A DNA stretch of 64,000 nt, taken from NCBI RefSeq assembly GCF_003369835.1, contig NZ_QPMJ01000002.1, positions 806,001 through 870,000 of the forward strand, read 5' to 3'. Positions within the stretch are counted from its first letter, which is position 1; every line of letters begins with the position of its first letter. The notes under the pieces are model-generated. The model saw only the letters and a list, made by a program, of their open reading frames with translations. It did not search any database and was not told the origin of the DNA. This document shows positions 44,188-53,083 of this stretch, in pieces. The DNA is from Halorussus rarus. GTDB taxonomy: Archaea; Halobacteriota; Halobacteria; Halobacteriales; Haladaptataceae. Position numbers and translations under genes: made by a program.

Positions 44188-44808
44188 TCACTCCGTCCGG
44201 ACCACGCCGACTCTGCTCTCGTCGCCCGCCAGTTCGAATCCGGCCTCCCGTAGCCACCCGTAGGACGCCGACGAGCATTCCCCGTGGATCAGCACCTCCG
44301 CGAGGTCCGCGCGTTCGTCGACGTCGGTCGCCAGCCGGTGGGAGTCGACCACCGCGACCGACGCGCCGACCCCGCGGGCGGCGGCGAGGTGGTCCAGGAA
44401 CGAGGTCCCGTGGTAGTCGACCCGGAACTCCGGGTGGCGGACCGCCAGGGCGTTGGTGCCGCCGCCGCGGCCGGGCGCGACGACCACGTCGCCGTCGCCG
44501 TCGAACAGTCGGCCGAGCGCGTCTGGCGTCGCCAGCGCGAGGTCGGCCATCACGACCGCGACCGGTCCGTCGGTCCCGGCGAGCACCGCGTTCACCGCCT
44601 CGGTGAGCGGGCGGTCGTCCACCGTCACCGACGCGTCCGCGTCGACCGGCGCGGTGGCGAGGACCTCCGGCTCGCGACCGGTGGCTCGCACCGCGGCCAG
44701 CACGTCGGTCAGCATCGCCTCGGCGAATGCGGTCCGCTCGTCGGCCGACAGCGCGTCTGCCAGTCGCGTTTTGGGCTCGGCCGCGGCGTACGGGACGACG
44801 ACTCGCAT
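44188..44808 (-). CDS. cofC: 2-phospho-L-lactate guanylyltransferase
   Basis: 206 residues. MRVVVPYAAAEPKTRLADALSADERTAFAEAML is the nucleotide-binding start of CofC, and VVMADLALATPDALGRLF plus VVAPGRGGGTNALAVRHP are its catalytic loops. It makes the activated lactyl (or phosphoenolpyruvyl) part used to build F420. A TATA-like CTATAG (44834-44839) sits about 26 nt before the start, so the transcript is leaderless. Confidence 0.9.
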   Translation of the reverse strand: MRVVVPYAAAEPKTRLADALSADERTAFAEAMLTDVLAAVRATGREPEVLATAPVDADASVTVDDRPLTEAVNAVLAGTDGPVAVVMADLALATPDALGRLFDGDGDVVVAPGRGGGTNALAVRHPEFRVDYHGTSFLDHLAAARGVGASVAVVDSHRLATDVDERADLAEVLIHGECSSASYGWLREAGFELAGDESRVGVVRTE

Positions 44809-45117
44809 ACCTGCGTATGCTCGCGCGGCGCGGCTATAGGCCCTGTGGAATCGGGTTCGCTCGCGGCAGTCGACCTGGGTCCGCGAGGGTTTAAATCCGG
44901 GGAGGCGACGAACCCGGTCCGTGACCTGAACCGCGCCGCGAGGGCGTCGAGGCGGAAGCGCGGCCCACCCCTCGCGGTCGACCGCGGGCCGCCTGTTCGC
45001 TCAACTCGAAGCCGCGGCTCCGCGTCGTCGCGCAGCGATGTCCGGACCGAGTCGCGGTCCGGTAGAACGTCGAAGAACCCCTGCCCCCGGAATACGGTCC
45101 GGAACGACGGGACGCCG
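44809..45117. other. Intergenic stretch without a gene
   Basis: 309 nt between the cofC start and the stop of the surface-protein gene. I see the cofC TATA-like box (44834-44839), a TTTAAA at 44889-44894, and no convincing ORF, tRNA fold or repeat. The rest looks featureless. Confidence 0.5.
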
Positions 45118-45906
45118 TCAGCGGAGCTTGTCGTAGCTGTCCTGCTGGGAGCGGTACCAGAGCGCGCCGCCCACCACGACGACCAGCGCGAGCAGGCCGG
45201 CGCCGCCGTAGAGCAGCATCTTCGTCTGCTGGCTCGACTGCTGGGACGAGCTGGCGCTCTCGGCGGCCTTGCCGGCGAGGTCGTTGGCCAGGCCGAAGTT
45301 CTCGCCGTCGAACGCCGAGATGGCGTCGGCGAGCGTGCTCTCGGCCTCGTCGACGTTCGCCCCGCTGTCCGCGGCGTCCTGGACGGTCGCCTCGGCGTCC
45401 TCGATCGCCGCGCGGGCGTCGCCGCTCTCCTCGGTGTACGGGCGGAACGTCCACGGGTCGGCGATGGAGTCGCTACTCCCGCCCTCTCGGACCTGGTCCA
45501 GTTCGGCGAGCAGCAGCGACTGGGCCGGGTCGTAGGTGAAGTTCTCGACCTCGGGGACGGTGCCCTCGAGCTTCACCTCGACCTCGTAGGCGTCGCTCTT
45601 CTCCAGCGCGTGGTCGAACGACTGGCCGTCGTACGACTGCTGGCCGATCTTGTCGCCGCCCTGGTCGTAGAGCTTGACGGTCCACGTCACGTCGGTCAGT
45701 CCGGTCGTCCCGTTCAGCGTCCACGAGTCGTACTCGCTGAACGGCTTCTCTACCGTGAACGTCGTCGTCACGTCCGATCCGACCTTCGCCTCGTCGGGCG
45801 CGCCGCTCGCCGACGCCGAGATGGCCGCGGCGGGACCGACCGCCGAGACGACCAGCGCGGCCGCGAGCAGCAGCGTCAGGAGCCTAGAACAGTGGTTCGA
45901 GTTCAT
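45118..45906 (-). CDS. Secreted or surface protein with C-terminal membrane anchor, next to CetZ
   Basis: 262 residues. MNSNHCSRLLTLLLAAALVVSAVGPAAA is a Sec signal peptide; residues 40-130 are beta-rich (VTTTFTVEKPFSEYDSW, YEVEVKLEGTVPEVEN); 150-230 is an acidic helical, Ala-rich region; KMLLYGGAGLLALVVVVGGALWY (about 232-254) is a transmembrane helix, then a short basic tail. It starts 23 nt inside the end of cetZ, so the two are one transcript. I recognise no family; the layout suggests a cell-surface partner. Confidence 0.68.
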   Translation of the reverse strand: MNSNHCSRLLTLLLAAALVVSAVGPAAAISASASGAPDEAKVGSDVTTTFTVEKPFSEYDSWTLNGTTGLTDVTWTVKLYDQGGDKIGQQSYDGQSFDHALEKSDAYEVEVKLEGTVPEVENFTYDPAQSLLLAELDQVREGGSSDSIADPWTFRPYTEESGDARAAIEDAEATVQDAADSGANVDEAESTLADAISAFDGENFGLANDLAGKAAESASSSQQSSQQTKMLLYGGAGLLALVVVVGGALWYRSQQDSYDKLR

Positions 45907-47062
45907 CGTCGTCGTCCTCCACGAGTTCTTCCAGATTCTCCTCGCTCTCCTCCTGAATCTCGTCGATGTTGTCCTGGGCCTCGATGGCGACCTCCTGGAG
46001 CTCCTTGATGCGCGGGACGTTGTTGACGCCCGACAGGAGCACGACGCTGGCGACGTACTGGGAGTCGGCCACCGGGTAGTCGCCGCCCCGGACCTCCATC
46101 GAGCCGGTCTGCTCCTCGAGCCACTTCCGCCCGCGCTCTATTCCCTTCCGATTGAGGTGCCGCGGCGGCCCGCTGAGAACCAGCAGCGCGCGCTCGGTGC
46201 CCTCGATCTCGCAGGGGAGGGTGAGCCGGCCGAGCGCGGCCTTCCGAACGAGACTGGTGATGCGGTTCGTGGTGTTGGCGGTGTCGGTCTGGCTCTCCTC
46301 GCCGCCGGTGAACCGCGAGAGCAGGCCGCTCGAGGAAGCGTCGTTCTCGACCTCCTCGGCGGCGTAGCCGATGGTCGAGACCCCGCCGCCGGCGAGCGTG
46401 TTGATGATCTCGCTGGAGTCGACCACGCTCTCGGCGACCTCGTCGTCGCCGCCGACCTCCCCCGCGCCGAACAGGATGCCGAACCGCCGGACGATCTCCT
46501 CGTTGATCTCGGCGTAGCCGCCCTCGATGGACTCGCCGGACTGCCGCCAGGCGTCGTTGTCGAACACCATCAGGTTGTCGACCTCGCGGACGAACGTCTG
46601 GAACGACCGGGCGGCGTTCAGGGTGTAGATGCCGCCCTCGTCGCTGCCGGGCAGGATGCCGAGCCCGTAGACGGGTTCGGTGTAGATGCGCTTGAGATGC
46701 TTCGCGAGCACCGGCGCACCGCCCGACCCGGTCCCACCGCCCATGCCGGCGACGATGAGGAACGCGTCGACCTCGTGAACCGGGATGTTGTCGATGGCCC
46801 CCTGCACCTCGTCGATGTCCTCCTCGGCGATTTCCGCGCCGAGCTCGTTGTCCGCGCCTACGCCGTGCCCCTTCACTCGGGACTGGCCGATGAGGACCCG
46901 ATTGTCCTGCGGGACGTTATCGAGTCCCATGAGGTCGGCCTTCGCGGAGTTCACCGCGACCGCCGACCGCACTATTGCGCTCCCAGTTCGCTGGTCGTAC
47001 TCCAGGAACTGGTCCACGATCTTCCCACCGGCCTGCCCGAAACCAATCATTGCGAGCTTCAT
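45884..47062 (-). CDS. cetZ: CetZ tubulin-like GTPase
   Basis: 392 residues. The tubulin/FtsZ signature GMGGGTGSG (107-115), the MKLAMIGFGQAGGKIVDQF start and SQYVASVVLLSGVNNVPRI point to the haloarchaeal CetZ family, which polymerises with GTP and controls cell shape and motility. The long acidic tail (NIDEIQEESEENLEELVEDDDDELEPLF) is usual. Start 47062 was chosen because MKLAMIGFGQAGGK is the family N-terminus; the frame extends upstream by chance. Downstream, overlapping 23 nt, is the membrane-anchored surface gene. Confidence 0.92.
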   Translation of the reverse strand: MKLAMIGFGQAGGKIVDQFLEYDQRTGSAIVRSAVAVNSAKADLMGLDNVPQDNRVLIGQSRVKGHGVGADNELGAEIAEEDIDEVQGAIDNIPVHEVDAFLIVAGMGGGTGSGGAPVLAKHLKRIYTEPVYGLGILPGSDEGGIYTLNAARSFQTFVREVDNLMVFDNDAWRQSGESIEGGYAEINEEIVRRFGILFGAGEVGGDDEVAESVVDSSEIINTLAGGGVSTIGYAAEEVENDASSSGLLSRFTGGEESQTDTANTTNRITSLVRKAALGRLTLPCEIEGTERALLVLSGPPRHLNRKGIERGRKWLEEQTGSMEVRGGDYPVADSQYVASVVLLSGVNNVPRIKELQEVAIEAQDNIDEIQEESEENLEELVEDDDDELEPLF

Positions 47063-47324
47063 TTTCCGGACCGTACTCCGTTGGGAGAAATACAACCACG
47101 TAGGGGTGATAATCCTTTTGGTCCATTCCACGCCGACCCGAAACGTCTCGTTACGGGAAATCGCAAGACAGTAAGCCGACGTTTATCGTGAGCTCGAAAA
47201 CAACACCAGAAGTCGAACATGTCCCTTTAAGTTTATCGGTGAGTGGAGGTGTCGCAGATCGGGAGGAGTGCGGCCGCGTCCGACGACCGTCTGACGGACG
47301 TTTCGGCCGGTTCGGCGGTGACGA

Positions 47325-48209
47325 TTACTCGGGGAGGTCGAGATACGACCGGAGGGTGATCAGATCGGCTTCGTCGACGCCGAACGCGTCGACGTCGTTG
47401 TGAGATACCGTGTTGTCCACGTTCAGCGAGCGGTACTGGTCGGTTCCGAACGGGACGAACGGCAACGGGTCCGCGACGGCCAACCCGAGACGCGCCAGCG
47501 GCATCGGCAGCGGCAGAACCGTCACCGGCTTGCCCTCGGCGCGGTAGGCCAGCTTCGCCACGTCGGCCATCGTCAACACCTCCGGGCCGCCGAGTTCGTA
47601 GGTCTCGCCGTCGTGTTCCGCCTCGATCGACGCCGCGAGCATCGGCGCGAGATCGCCGACCCAGATGGGCTGGAAGCGGGTGCGTCCGCCGCCGGGAAGC
47701 GCGGCGACGTACGGGGTCGTCAGCAGTTTCGTGAACCCGACGAACTCGTCGCCCTCGCCGAACACCACCGACGGGCGGATGATGGTCGCCGCCAGGTCGG
47801 ACTCCGCGACGATCCGTTCTGCGAGTCCCTTCGTGCGGAGGAACGAGGTCGGGGCGTCCGGGTCGGCCCCCAGGCCGCTCATCTGGACGATCTTCCGCAC
47901 GCCGTGGCTCTCCGCGGCCTCGACTACGTTCCGAGTACCCCCGAGATGAACTTCCTCGTGGCTCAGCCCGCCGGTGGGTTTGAACAGCGGGGAGAGCGAG
48001 ACCAGATTGACGACCACGTCCTGGTCGTCGAACGCCGCCTCGATGGAGTCGTAGGCGGTGACGTCGCCCCGCGCACGGTCGACTTCGCTCGGAAGGTCCG
48101 ACTCGTCGGGGTCCCGAGCGAGCACGGTCACGTCGTGGTCCCGCTCGACCAGTTCGGCCACGAGGTTCGTCCCGATGAACCCGGTTCCGCCGGCGACGAG
48201 CACGTTCAT
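47325..48209 (-). CDS. NAD(P)-binding SDR/complex-I NDUFA9-like protein
   Basis: 294 residues. A Rossmann motif GGTGFIGTNL (7-16), the extended-SDR VVNLVSLSPLF segment and RPSVVFGEGDEFVGF. The catalytic Tyr-x-x-x-Lys of true SDR enzymes is not seen where expected (a Thr-Lys-Gly instead: FLRTKGLAE), as in the NDUFA9/atypical-SDR branch. These proteins bind NAD(P) in respiratory complex I-related or quinone roles. The start MNVLVAGGTGFIG is set by the family. Confidence 0.82.
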   Translation of the reverse strand: MNVLVAGGTGFIGTNLVAELVERDHDVTVLARDPDESDLPSEVDRARGDVTAYDSIEAAFDDQDVVVNLVSLSPLFKPTGGLSHEEVHLGGTRNVVEAAESHGVRKIVQMSGLGADPDAPTSFLRTKGLAERIVAESDLAATIIRPSVVFGEGDEFVGFTKLLTTPYVAALPGGGRTRFQPIWVGDLAPMLAASIEAEHDGETYELGGPEVLTMADVAKLAYRAEGKPVTVLPLPMPLARLGLAVADPLPFVPFGTDQYRSLNVDNTVSHNDVDAFGVDEADLITLRSYLDLPE

Positions 48210-48306
48210 GTAACGAACACGGGACGCGCGCAAAGTAAAGGTACGTGCTCGTCGGCGTCCGCCGCGACTCGCAGGGCTTTATACCGCGGCGAAACCACCT
48301 CCGAAC

Positions 48307-48933
48307 ATGCTGATAACCCTGGAGGGGCTCGACGGGAGCGGGAAGACGACCGTCTGGGAGGTGCTCCGCGAGGAGTTCCCCGAGTTCGTCTACACCCGCG
48401 AGCCGACCGAGTCGTGGTACGGCGAGGCGGTCGAGCGCTCCATCTCGGACGACGACGCCGACCCGGTGGCCGAGCTGTTCCTCTACACCGCCGACCACGC
48501 CGCCCACCTCTCGGAGACGGTCCGGCCCGCGCTGGCCGACGGCGAGGTCGTCGTCTCGGACCGCTACTCCGACTCCCGGTACGCCTACCAGGCGGTGAGC
48601 ATCGAGGACCGGGTCAAGCGACCGCTGGAGTACATCCGCGGGGTCCACGGCCCCTGGACCCGGCCGCCCGACGCCACCCTCTACTTCGACGTCGACCCCG
48701 AGACGGGCGCGGCCCGGAGCGGCGCGACCAACAAGTTCGAGCAGGCCGCGTTCCTGAGCCGGGTGCAACAGAACTACGAGCGACTCGTCGACGCCGAGCC
48801 CGAGCGGTTCGTCCGCATCGACGCCACCCGGTCGCCCGAGGCGGTCATCGAGTCGGCGGTCGAGGCGGTCGAGCGACTGCTCGACGACCGCGGGGACGAG
48901 TCGCCCGCGGACGGGCCGGAGCGCGACGAATAG
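48307..48933 (+). CDS. tmk: Thymidylate kinase
   Basis: 208 residues. P-loop GLDGSGKT (7-14), then [25 protein letters not shown] (the DRY/H-type substrate site) and a lid-like [16 protein letters not shown] region. It phosphorylates dTMP to dTDP for DNA synthesis. ATG at 48307 opens the P-loop strand directly. The C-terminal tail is acidic. Confidence 0.9.
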   Translation: MLITLEGLDGSGKTTVWEVLREEFPEFVYTREPTESWYGEAVERSISDDDADPVAELFLYTADHAAHLSETVRPALADGEVVVSDRYSDSRYAYQAVSIEDRVKRPLEYIRGVHGPWTRPPDATLYFDVDPETGAARSGATNKFEQAAFLSRVQQNYERLVDAEPERFVRIDATRSPEAVIESAVEAVERLLDDRGDESPADGPERDE

Positions 48934-48963
48934 CCTTTGGCGCTCGGTGACGTACTCCGGGGC

Positions 48964-49431
48964 ATGGCAGACGAGGACGCCGGACGGACTCGACGCCGGG
49001 ACCGGACCGGAGGCCCCGAGAGTCCGCGCGAGCGCGACCCCGCCGACCGGGGCGACTCCTCCGGGTTCAGCTTCTCGCTCCCGCCGATCTCCCTCCCGGA
49101 GATGCGCCTGCCGGAGCGCATCCGCCTGGTGTTCCCCGTTCCCGAGCCGCCGGAGAGGGTCACGCACCCGACCCGCGTCAGGGTCTCGTGGGTCCTGCTG
49201 GCCGTGGTCCTCGCGGACGTGCTGGACGCGCTCGCGGTGCTCTGGGCCGGCCCCGAGACGCTGGCCTGGGTGCGCGCCGCGGTCGGCGTCCTCGTCGGGG
49301 TCGTCCTCGTCGGCGGCCCGGGGCTGCTCTACGCGTGGGAACTGTTCGCGATTCTCGGCGGATTCGGCGCGCTCTCGTTCGCGCCGACGCTGGCTGCGCT
49401 GGTGCTCGCGCGACTCGTCCTGTCGGAGTAG
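48964..49431 (+). CDS. Small membrane protein with charged N-terminus
   Basis: 155 residues. The first 40 are charged and Arg/Asp-rich, then SFSLPPISLPEMRLPERIRLVFPVPEPP, then about three helices. No family recognised. The ATG at 48964 is preferred over a TTG at 48937. Confidence 0.6.
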   Translation: MADEDAGRTRRRDRTGGPESPRERDPADRGDSSGFSFSLPPISLPEMRLPERIRLVFPVPEPPERVTHPTRVRVSWVLLAVVLADVLDALAVLWAGPETLAWVRAAVGVLVGVVLVGGPGLLYAWELFAILGGFGALSFAPTLAALVLARLVLSE

Positions 49432-49500
49432 CGGAGCCGGGACACAGACACCGCACCCCGGACAGCCGGCTTTTTACTCCCGCGACGTCTCGGGTCGGGT

Positions 49501-50142
49501 ATGGACGAGGCAACGCTCGCCGCGAAGATCGACCACACCGTCCTCGGGCCCGAGACCGCGATGACCGACGTCGAGCGCGTCCTCGACGATGCCGCCGAGT
49601 ACGGCATGAACGCCTGCATCCCGCCGTGCTACGTCGCGGAGGCCGACGAGTACGCGCCGGACACCACTCTGGCGACCGTCATCGGCTTCCCCCACGGTCA
49701 GCACGCCACCGCGGCCAAGCGCGAGGAGGCGATCATCGCCGAGGACGACGGCGCCGACGAGCTCGACATGGTCATCAACGTCGGCCGCCTGAAGGCCGGT
49801 GACCGTGAAGCCGTGCGCGAGGACATCGAGGAGGTCGTCGCCGCGGTGCCGATTCCGGTCAAGGTCATCGTCGAGACCGCGCTGCTCACCGACGAGGAGA
49901 AGCGCCGCGCGTGCGAGGCCGCGAGGGACGCCGACGCCGCGTTCGTCAAGACCGCCACCGGGTTCGCCGACGGCGGCGCGACGGTCGCGGACGTGGAGCT
50001 GATGAGCGAGTACCTGCCGGTCAAGGCCAGCGGCGGCGTCGGGAACTACGAGCAGGCGAAGGCGATGCTCGACGCCGGGGCCGAGCGCATCGGCGCGAGC
50101 TCGGGCGTCGACATCGTCGAGGACTTCCGGCGGAACTACTGA
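49501..50142 (+). CDS. deoC: Deoxyribose-phosphate aldolase
   Basis: 213 residues. Schiff-base Lys150 in FVKTATGF and the second Lys175 in PVKASGGV, with [12 protein letters not shown] before, are diagnostic. DeoC cleaves 2-deoxyribose-5-phosphate to acetaldehyde and glyceraldehyde-3-phosphate; a related role in ribulose-1-phosphate cleavage has been discussed for archaeal nucleoside breakdown. ATG at 49501 gives the family start [15 protein letters not shown]. Confidence 0.92.
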   Translation: MDEATLAAKIDHTVLGPETAMTDVERVLDDAAEYGMNACIPPCYVAEADEYAPDTTLATVIGFPHGQHATAAKREEAIIAEDDGADELDMVINVGRLKAGDREAVREDIEEVVAAVPIPVKVIVETALLTDEEKRRACEAARDADAAFVKTATGFADGGATVADVELMSEYLPVKASGGVGNYEQAKAMLDAGAERIGASSGVDIVEDFRRNY

Positions 50143-50432
50143 CCGGTCGACCGATTCCAGCAGCCACCGGAACGTCCGGACGGGGTCGGTCGCTCCGACC
50201 GTCTCCAGCAGGGACCGCCCGACGAGCGTCGCGGGAGTCGCCAACAGCCAGTCTGTCTCGACAGCTTCGAGTCACGAACTTCCGGCCAGATGACGCCGGT
50301 CGAGACGGCGGCCACGCCCGATGGCCGCGCGAGCAATGGGGAAAGTGTCGAACGCCGCCGGAAAGGTCGGTCGTGTGCGCGGTCGAAGTCCCGACGGAAA
50401 ATGCTAAACCCCTCGACAGTAAACGTCCGGAC

Positions 50433-50648
50433 ATGGTTGGCGCTTCTGTCGCCGGGGCGGTCGAATCGATGTCGGACGACGTGGTCGGCGTCTCGGCGGT
50501 CATCGCCGGGCTCGCGTTCCTCGCCATCGGCTACGCCGCCGGGAGCGTGCTCGCCGGCGAGTCGGTCGAATCGCAGACGAGGCTGATTCCGGTCGTCGTC
50601 GGGTCCGTGGTGTCGCTGTCGTTGTACGCGCACGCTGACGAGGAGTAA
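50433..50648 (+). CDS. Small two-helix membrane protein
   Basis: 71 residues with two helices (about 18-40 and 50-66) and a short acidic tail. An in-frame ATG at 50469 is an alternative. The 290 nt before it, from the deoC stop, show no other gene. No family recognised. Confidence 0.5.
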   Translation: MVGASVAGAVESMSDDVVGVSAVIAGLAFLAIGYAAGSVLAGESVESQTRLIPVVVGSVVSLSLYAHADEE

Positions 50649-50779
50649 GGGCCGTGGAACCGACTGTCGGCCCGGCGGCGACGTACGACCCGGACCCGTC
50701 GAGAGGCCGCGGTCCGACGGTCGTCCTGCGTTCAATCCGTCGCGCTTTTGCCCGCGTAACCGAAAGGAACCCACAGCGA

Positions 50780-52030
50780 ATGGCCCGCTACCACATCGAG
50801 ACCTACGGTTGCACGTCGAACCGGGGCGAGAGCCGCGAGATCGAGCGGCGGCTCCGCGACGCGGGCCACCACCGCGTCGACGGTCCCGAGGCGGCCGACG
50901 TCGCCATCCTCAACACCTGCACCGTGGTCGAGAAGACCGAGCGCAACATGCTGCGCCGGGCCGAGGAACTCGAAGACGAGACCGCCGACCTCATCGTGAC
51001 CGGCTGCATGGCGCTCGCGCAGGGCGAGGAGTTCCGGCAGGCCGGCGTCGACGCCGACGTGCTCCACTGGGACGAGGTTCCCACGGCGGTCACGAACGGC
51101 GAGTGTCCGACCACCACGCCCGACGCCGAGCCGGTGCTCGACGGCGTCATCGGCATCCTCCCCATCGCCCGGGGCTGCATGTCCGACTGCTCGTACTGCA
51201 TCACCAAGCGGGCGACCGGCAAGATCGACTCCCCGCCCGTCGAGGAGAACGTCGAGAAGGCCCGCGCGCTGGTCCACGCCGGCGCGAAGGAGATCCGCAT
51301 CACGGGCCAGGACACCGGCGTCTACGGCTGGGACGACGGCGAGCGCAAGCTCCACGAGCTGCTCGACCGCATCTGCGACATCGACGGCGAGTTCCGGGTC
51401 CGGGTCGGGATGGCCAACCCCAAGGGCGTCCACGGCATCCGCGAGGAGCTGGCCGAGGTGTTCGCCGAGAACGAGGAGCTCTACAACTTCATCCACGCGC
51501 CGGTCCAGTCGGGGTCGAACGACGTGCTGGGCGACATGCGCCGCCAGCACCAGGTCAGCGAGTACGTCGACATCGTCGAGACGTTCGACGAGCGCCTCGA
51601 CTACTGGACGCTCTCGACCGACTTCATCGTCGGCTTCCCGACCGAGACCGACCGAGACCACGCCCAGAGCATGGCGCTGCTCCGCGAGACCCGCCCGGAG
51701 AAGATCAACGTCACCCGGTTCTCGAAGCGGCCCGGCACCGACGCCGCCAAGATGAAGGGGCTAGGCGGCACCCTGAAGAAGGAGCGCTCGAAGGAGATGA
51801 CCGACCTCAAGATGGACGTGGTGGCCGAGGCCTACGACGCGATGGTCGGCGAGACCCACGAGGTGCTGGTCGTCGAGGAAGGTACCGGCGACTCAGTGAA
51901 GTGCTACGACGAGGCCTACCGCCAGGTCATCGTCCAGAACGCCTCCGAGCGCGGCGTCGAGCCCGGCGACTTCCTCGACGTCGAGATCACCGGCCACAGT
52001 ACGGTGTACGCGTTCGGCGAACCGGTGTGA
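50780..52030 (+). CDS. tRNA t6A methylthiotransferase (MtaB/e-CDKAL type)
   Basis: 416 residues. Three-domain methylthiotransferase: N-terminal UPF0004 domain with Cys11, Cys47 and Cys76 holding one iron-sulfur cluster, radical SAM motif RGCMSDCSYC (Cys133, Cys137, Cys140), and C-terminal TRAM domain. It adds methylthio to t6A37 of tRNAs, giving ms2t6A. The start MARYHIETYGC fixes residue numbering. Gene alone on its strand. Confidence 0.92.
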   Translation: MARYHIETYGCTSNRGESREIERRLRDAGHHRVDGPEAADVAILNTCTVVEKTERNMLRRAEELEDETADLIVTGCMALAQGEEFRQAGVDADVLHWDEVPTAVTNGECPTTTPDAEPVLDGVIGILPIARGCMSDCSYCITKRATGKIDSPPVEENVEKARALVHAGAKEIRITGQDTGVYGWDDGERKLHELLDRICDIDGEFRVRVGMANPKGVHGIREELAEVFAENEELYNFIHAPVQSGSNDVLGDMRRQHQVSEYVDIVETFDERLDYWTLSTDFIVGFPTETDRDHAQSMALLRETRPEKINVTRFSKRPGTDAAKMKGLGGTLKKERSKEMTDLKMDVVAEAYDAMVGETHEVLVVEEGTGDSVKCYDEAYRQVIVQNASERGVEPGDFLDVEITGHSTVYAFGEPV

Positions 52031-52064
52031 CGGCCCGCCGGCCGGCCCGCGGCGCGCACTGCGA

Positions 52065-52916
52065 CTACTTCTCGTCTTTCTCCCCGACCACGATAGCGCC
52101 GACCATACCGACCGACCGATGGGCCAGGCAGTAGAACCAGTAGACGCCGGGCGTCTCGAAGGTGTGGCCGTGCTCGTGGCCCTCGTCGTACATCTCGTCG
52201 GCGTCGCCGGTCGTCCCCGTCCAGTCGGCCCCTTCGGGCCGGTCGCGGACCCTGATATTGTGGGTGTCGGAGTCCCAGACGAACTTCACCTCGGTCCCGG
52301 TCGGGACCTTCAGCGGCCGGACAGTGCCCGGCGAGAAGGTGAGGGCGCCGCCCGGCCCGACGGTCACCGGGAGGCCGTCCTCGGTGGCGTACTCCGGGGT
52401 CACGCCCTCGGGAGTAACGAATATCGCGCCCGTCATCCCGACCGTCTCGTGGGCCTCGCAGTGGAACTCGTAGATTCCCGGCTCCTCGAAGGTGTGCGAG
52501 AAGGAGTACCCCTCGTCGTAGACCTCGCCCGCGCCGCCCGGCGACCCCTGCCAGTCGGCGTGGCCGGGCTGGCGGTCGACCACGACGCTGTGGGAGTCGG
52601 ACTTCCAGACGAACTCGACGGTCGTTCCCGCCCCGACGACCAGCGGCCGGTCGCCGCTCGGCTCGAAGGCGAGTCGACCGCCGGGGCCGACCTCGACCGT
52701 CACGGACTCCCCCGAGGAGGCGGTCGTCTCGGCGTCGGTCGGCTCCTCAGCGTCCGTAGTGGTAGCGTCGCCGGCCGGGGTGGTACCGGAGCCGCTCGTG
52801 GGCTTCCCGGGGCTGTCCTGACCGCCCGCGGTACAACCGGCGAGCCCGCCGGCGACGAGGACTGCACCGCCGGCCTTCAGCATCGCGCGTCGGTCGGAAC
52901 GGAAGTCGCGTGACAT
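52065..52916 (-). CDS. Twin-arginine lipoprotein with two cupredoxin (halocyanin-like) domains
   Basis: 283 residues. SRDFRSDRRAMLKAGGAVLVAGGLAGC is a Tat leader with lipobox Cys28. Then a Ser/Thr/Asp linker and two cupredoxin domains, each with the copper set His...Cys-x-x-His...Met: SDSHSVVV with FHCEAHETVGM, and SDTHNIRV with FYCLAHRSVGM. It is probably an electron carrier at the outer face of the cell membrane; two domains in tandem suggest electron relay. No respiratory gene is adjacent. Confidence 0.88.
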   Translation of the reverse strand: MSRDFRSDRRAMLKAGGAVLVAGGLAGCTAGGQDSPGKPTSGSGTTPAGDATTTDAEEPTDAETTASSGESVTVEVGPGGRLAFEPSGDRPLVVGAGTTVEFVWKSDSHSVVVDRQPGHADWQGSPGGAGEVYDEGYSFSHTFEEPGIYEFHCEAHETVGMTGAIFVTPEGVTPEYATEDGLPVTVGPGGALTFSPGTVRPLKVPTGTEVKFVWDSDTHNIRVRDRPEGADWTGTTGDADEMYDEGHEHGHTFETPGVYWFYCLAHRSVGMVGAIVVGEKDEK

Positions 52917-53083
52917 GGGGACCACGGTCGAACGTGTTCGCCAAGATGTATAAGAATCCCAATCAGTTCTCAGCGACTGAAAACGATGCCGACCGCCATT
53001 CGGTCCGGACGGTGACGACCGGCGGCACTTCGGCGGTACGACCGGAAAATCTCCGCGGAGTGCAACCGACGACGCGCCCGATA

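Noticed and set aside
44231-44260. GTTCGAATCC resembling a tRNA T-loop in cofC
   Set aside because: It lies in the coding region near the end of cofC (ELAGDESRV) and no tRNA fold surrounds it.
44884-44930. GGTTTAAATCC resembling a tRNA T-arm
   Set aside because: No acceptor, D or anticodon stems fit around it; it is probably an AT-rich promoter-like patch.
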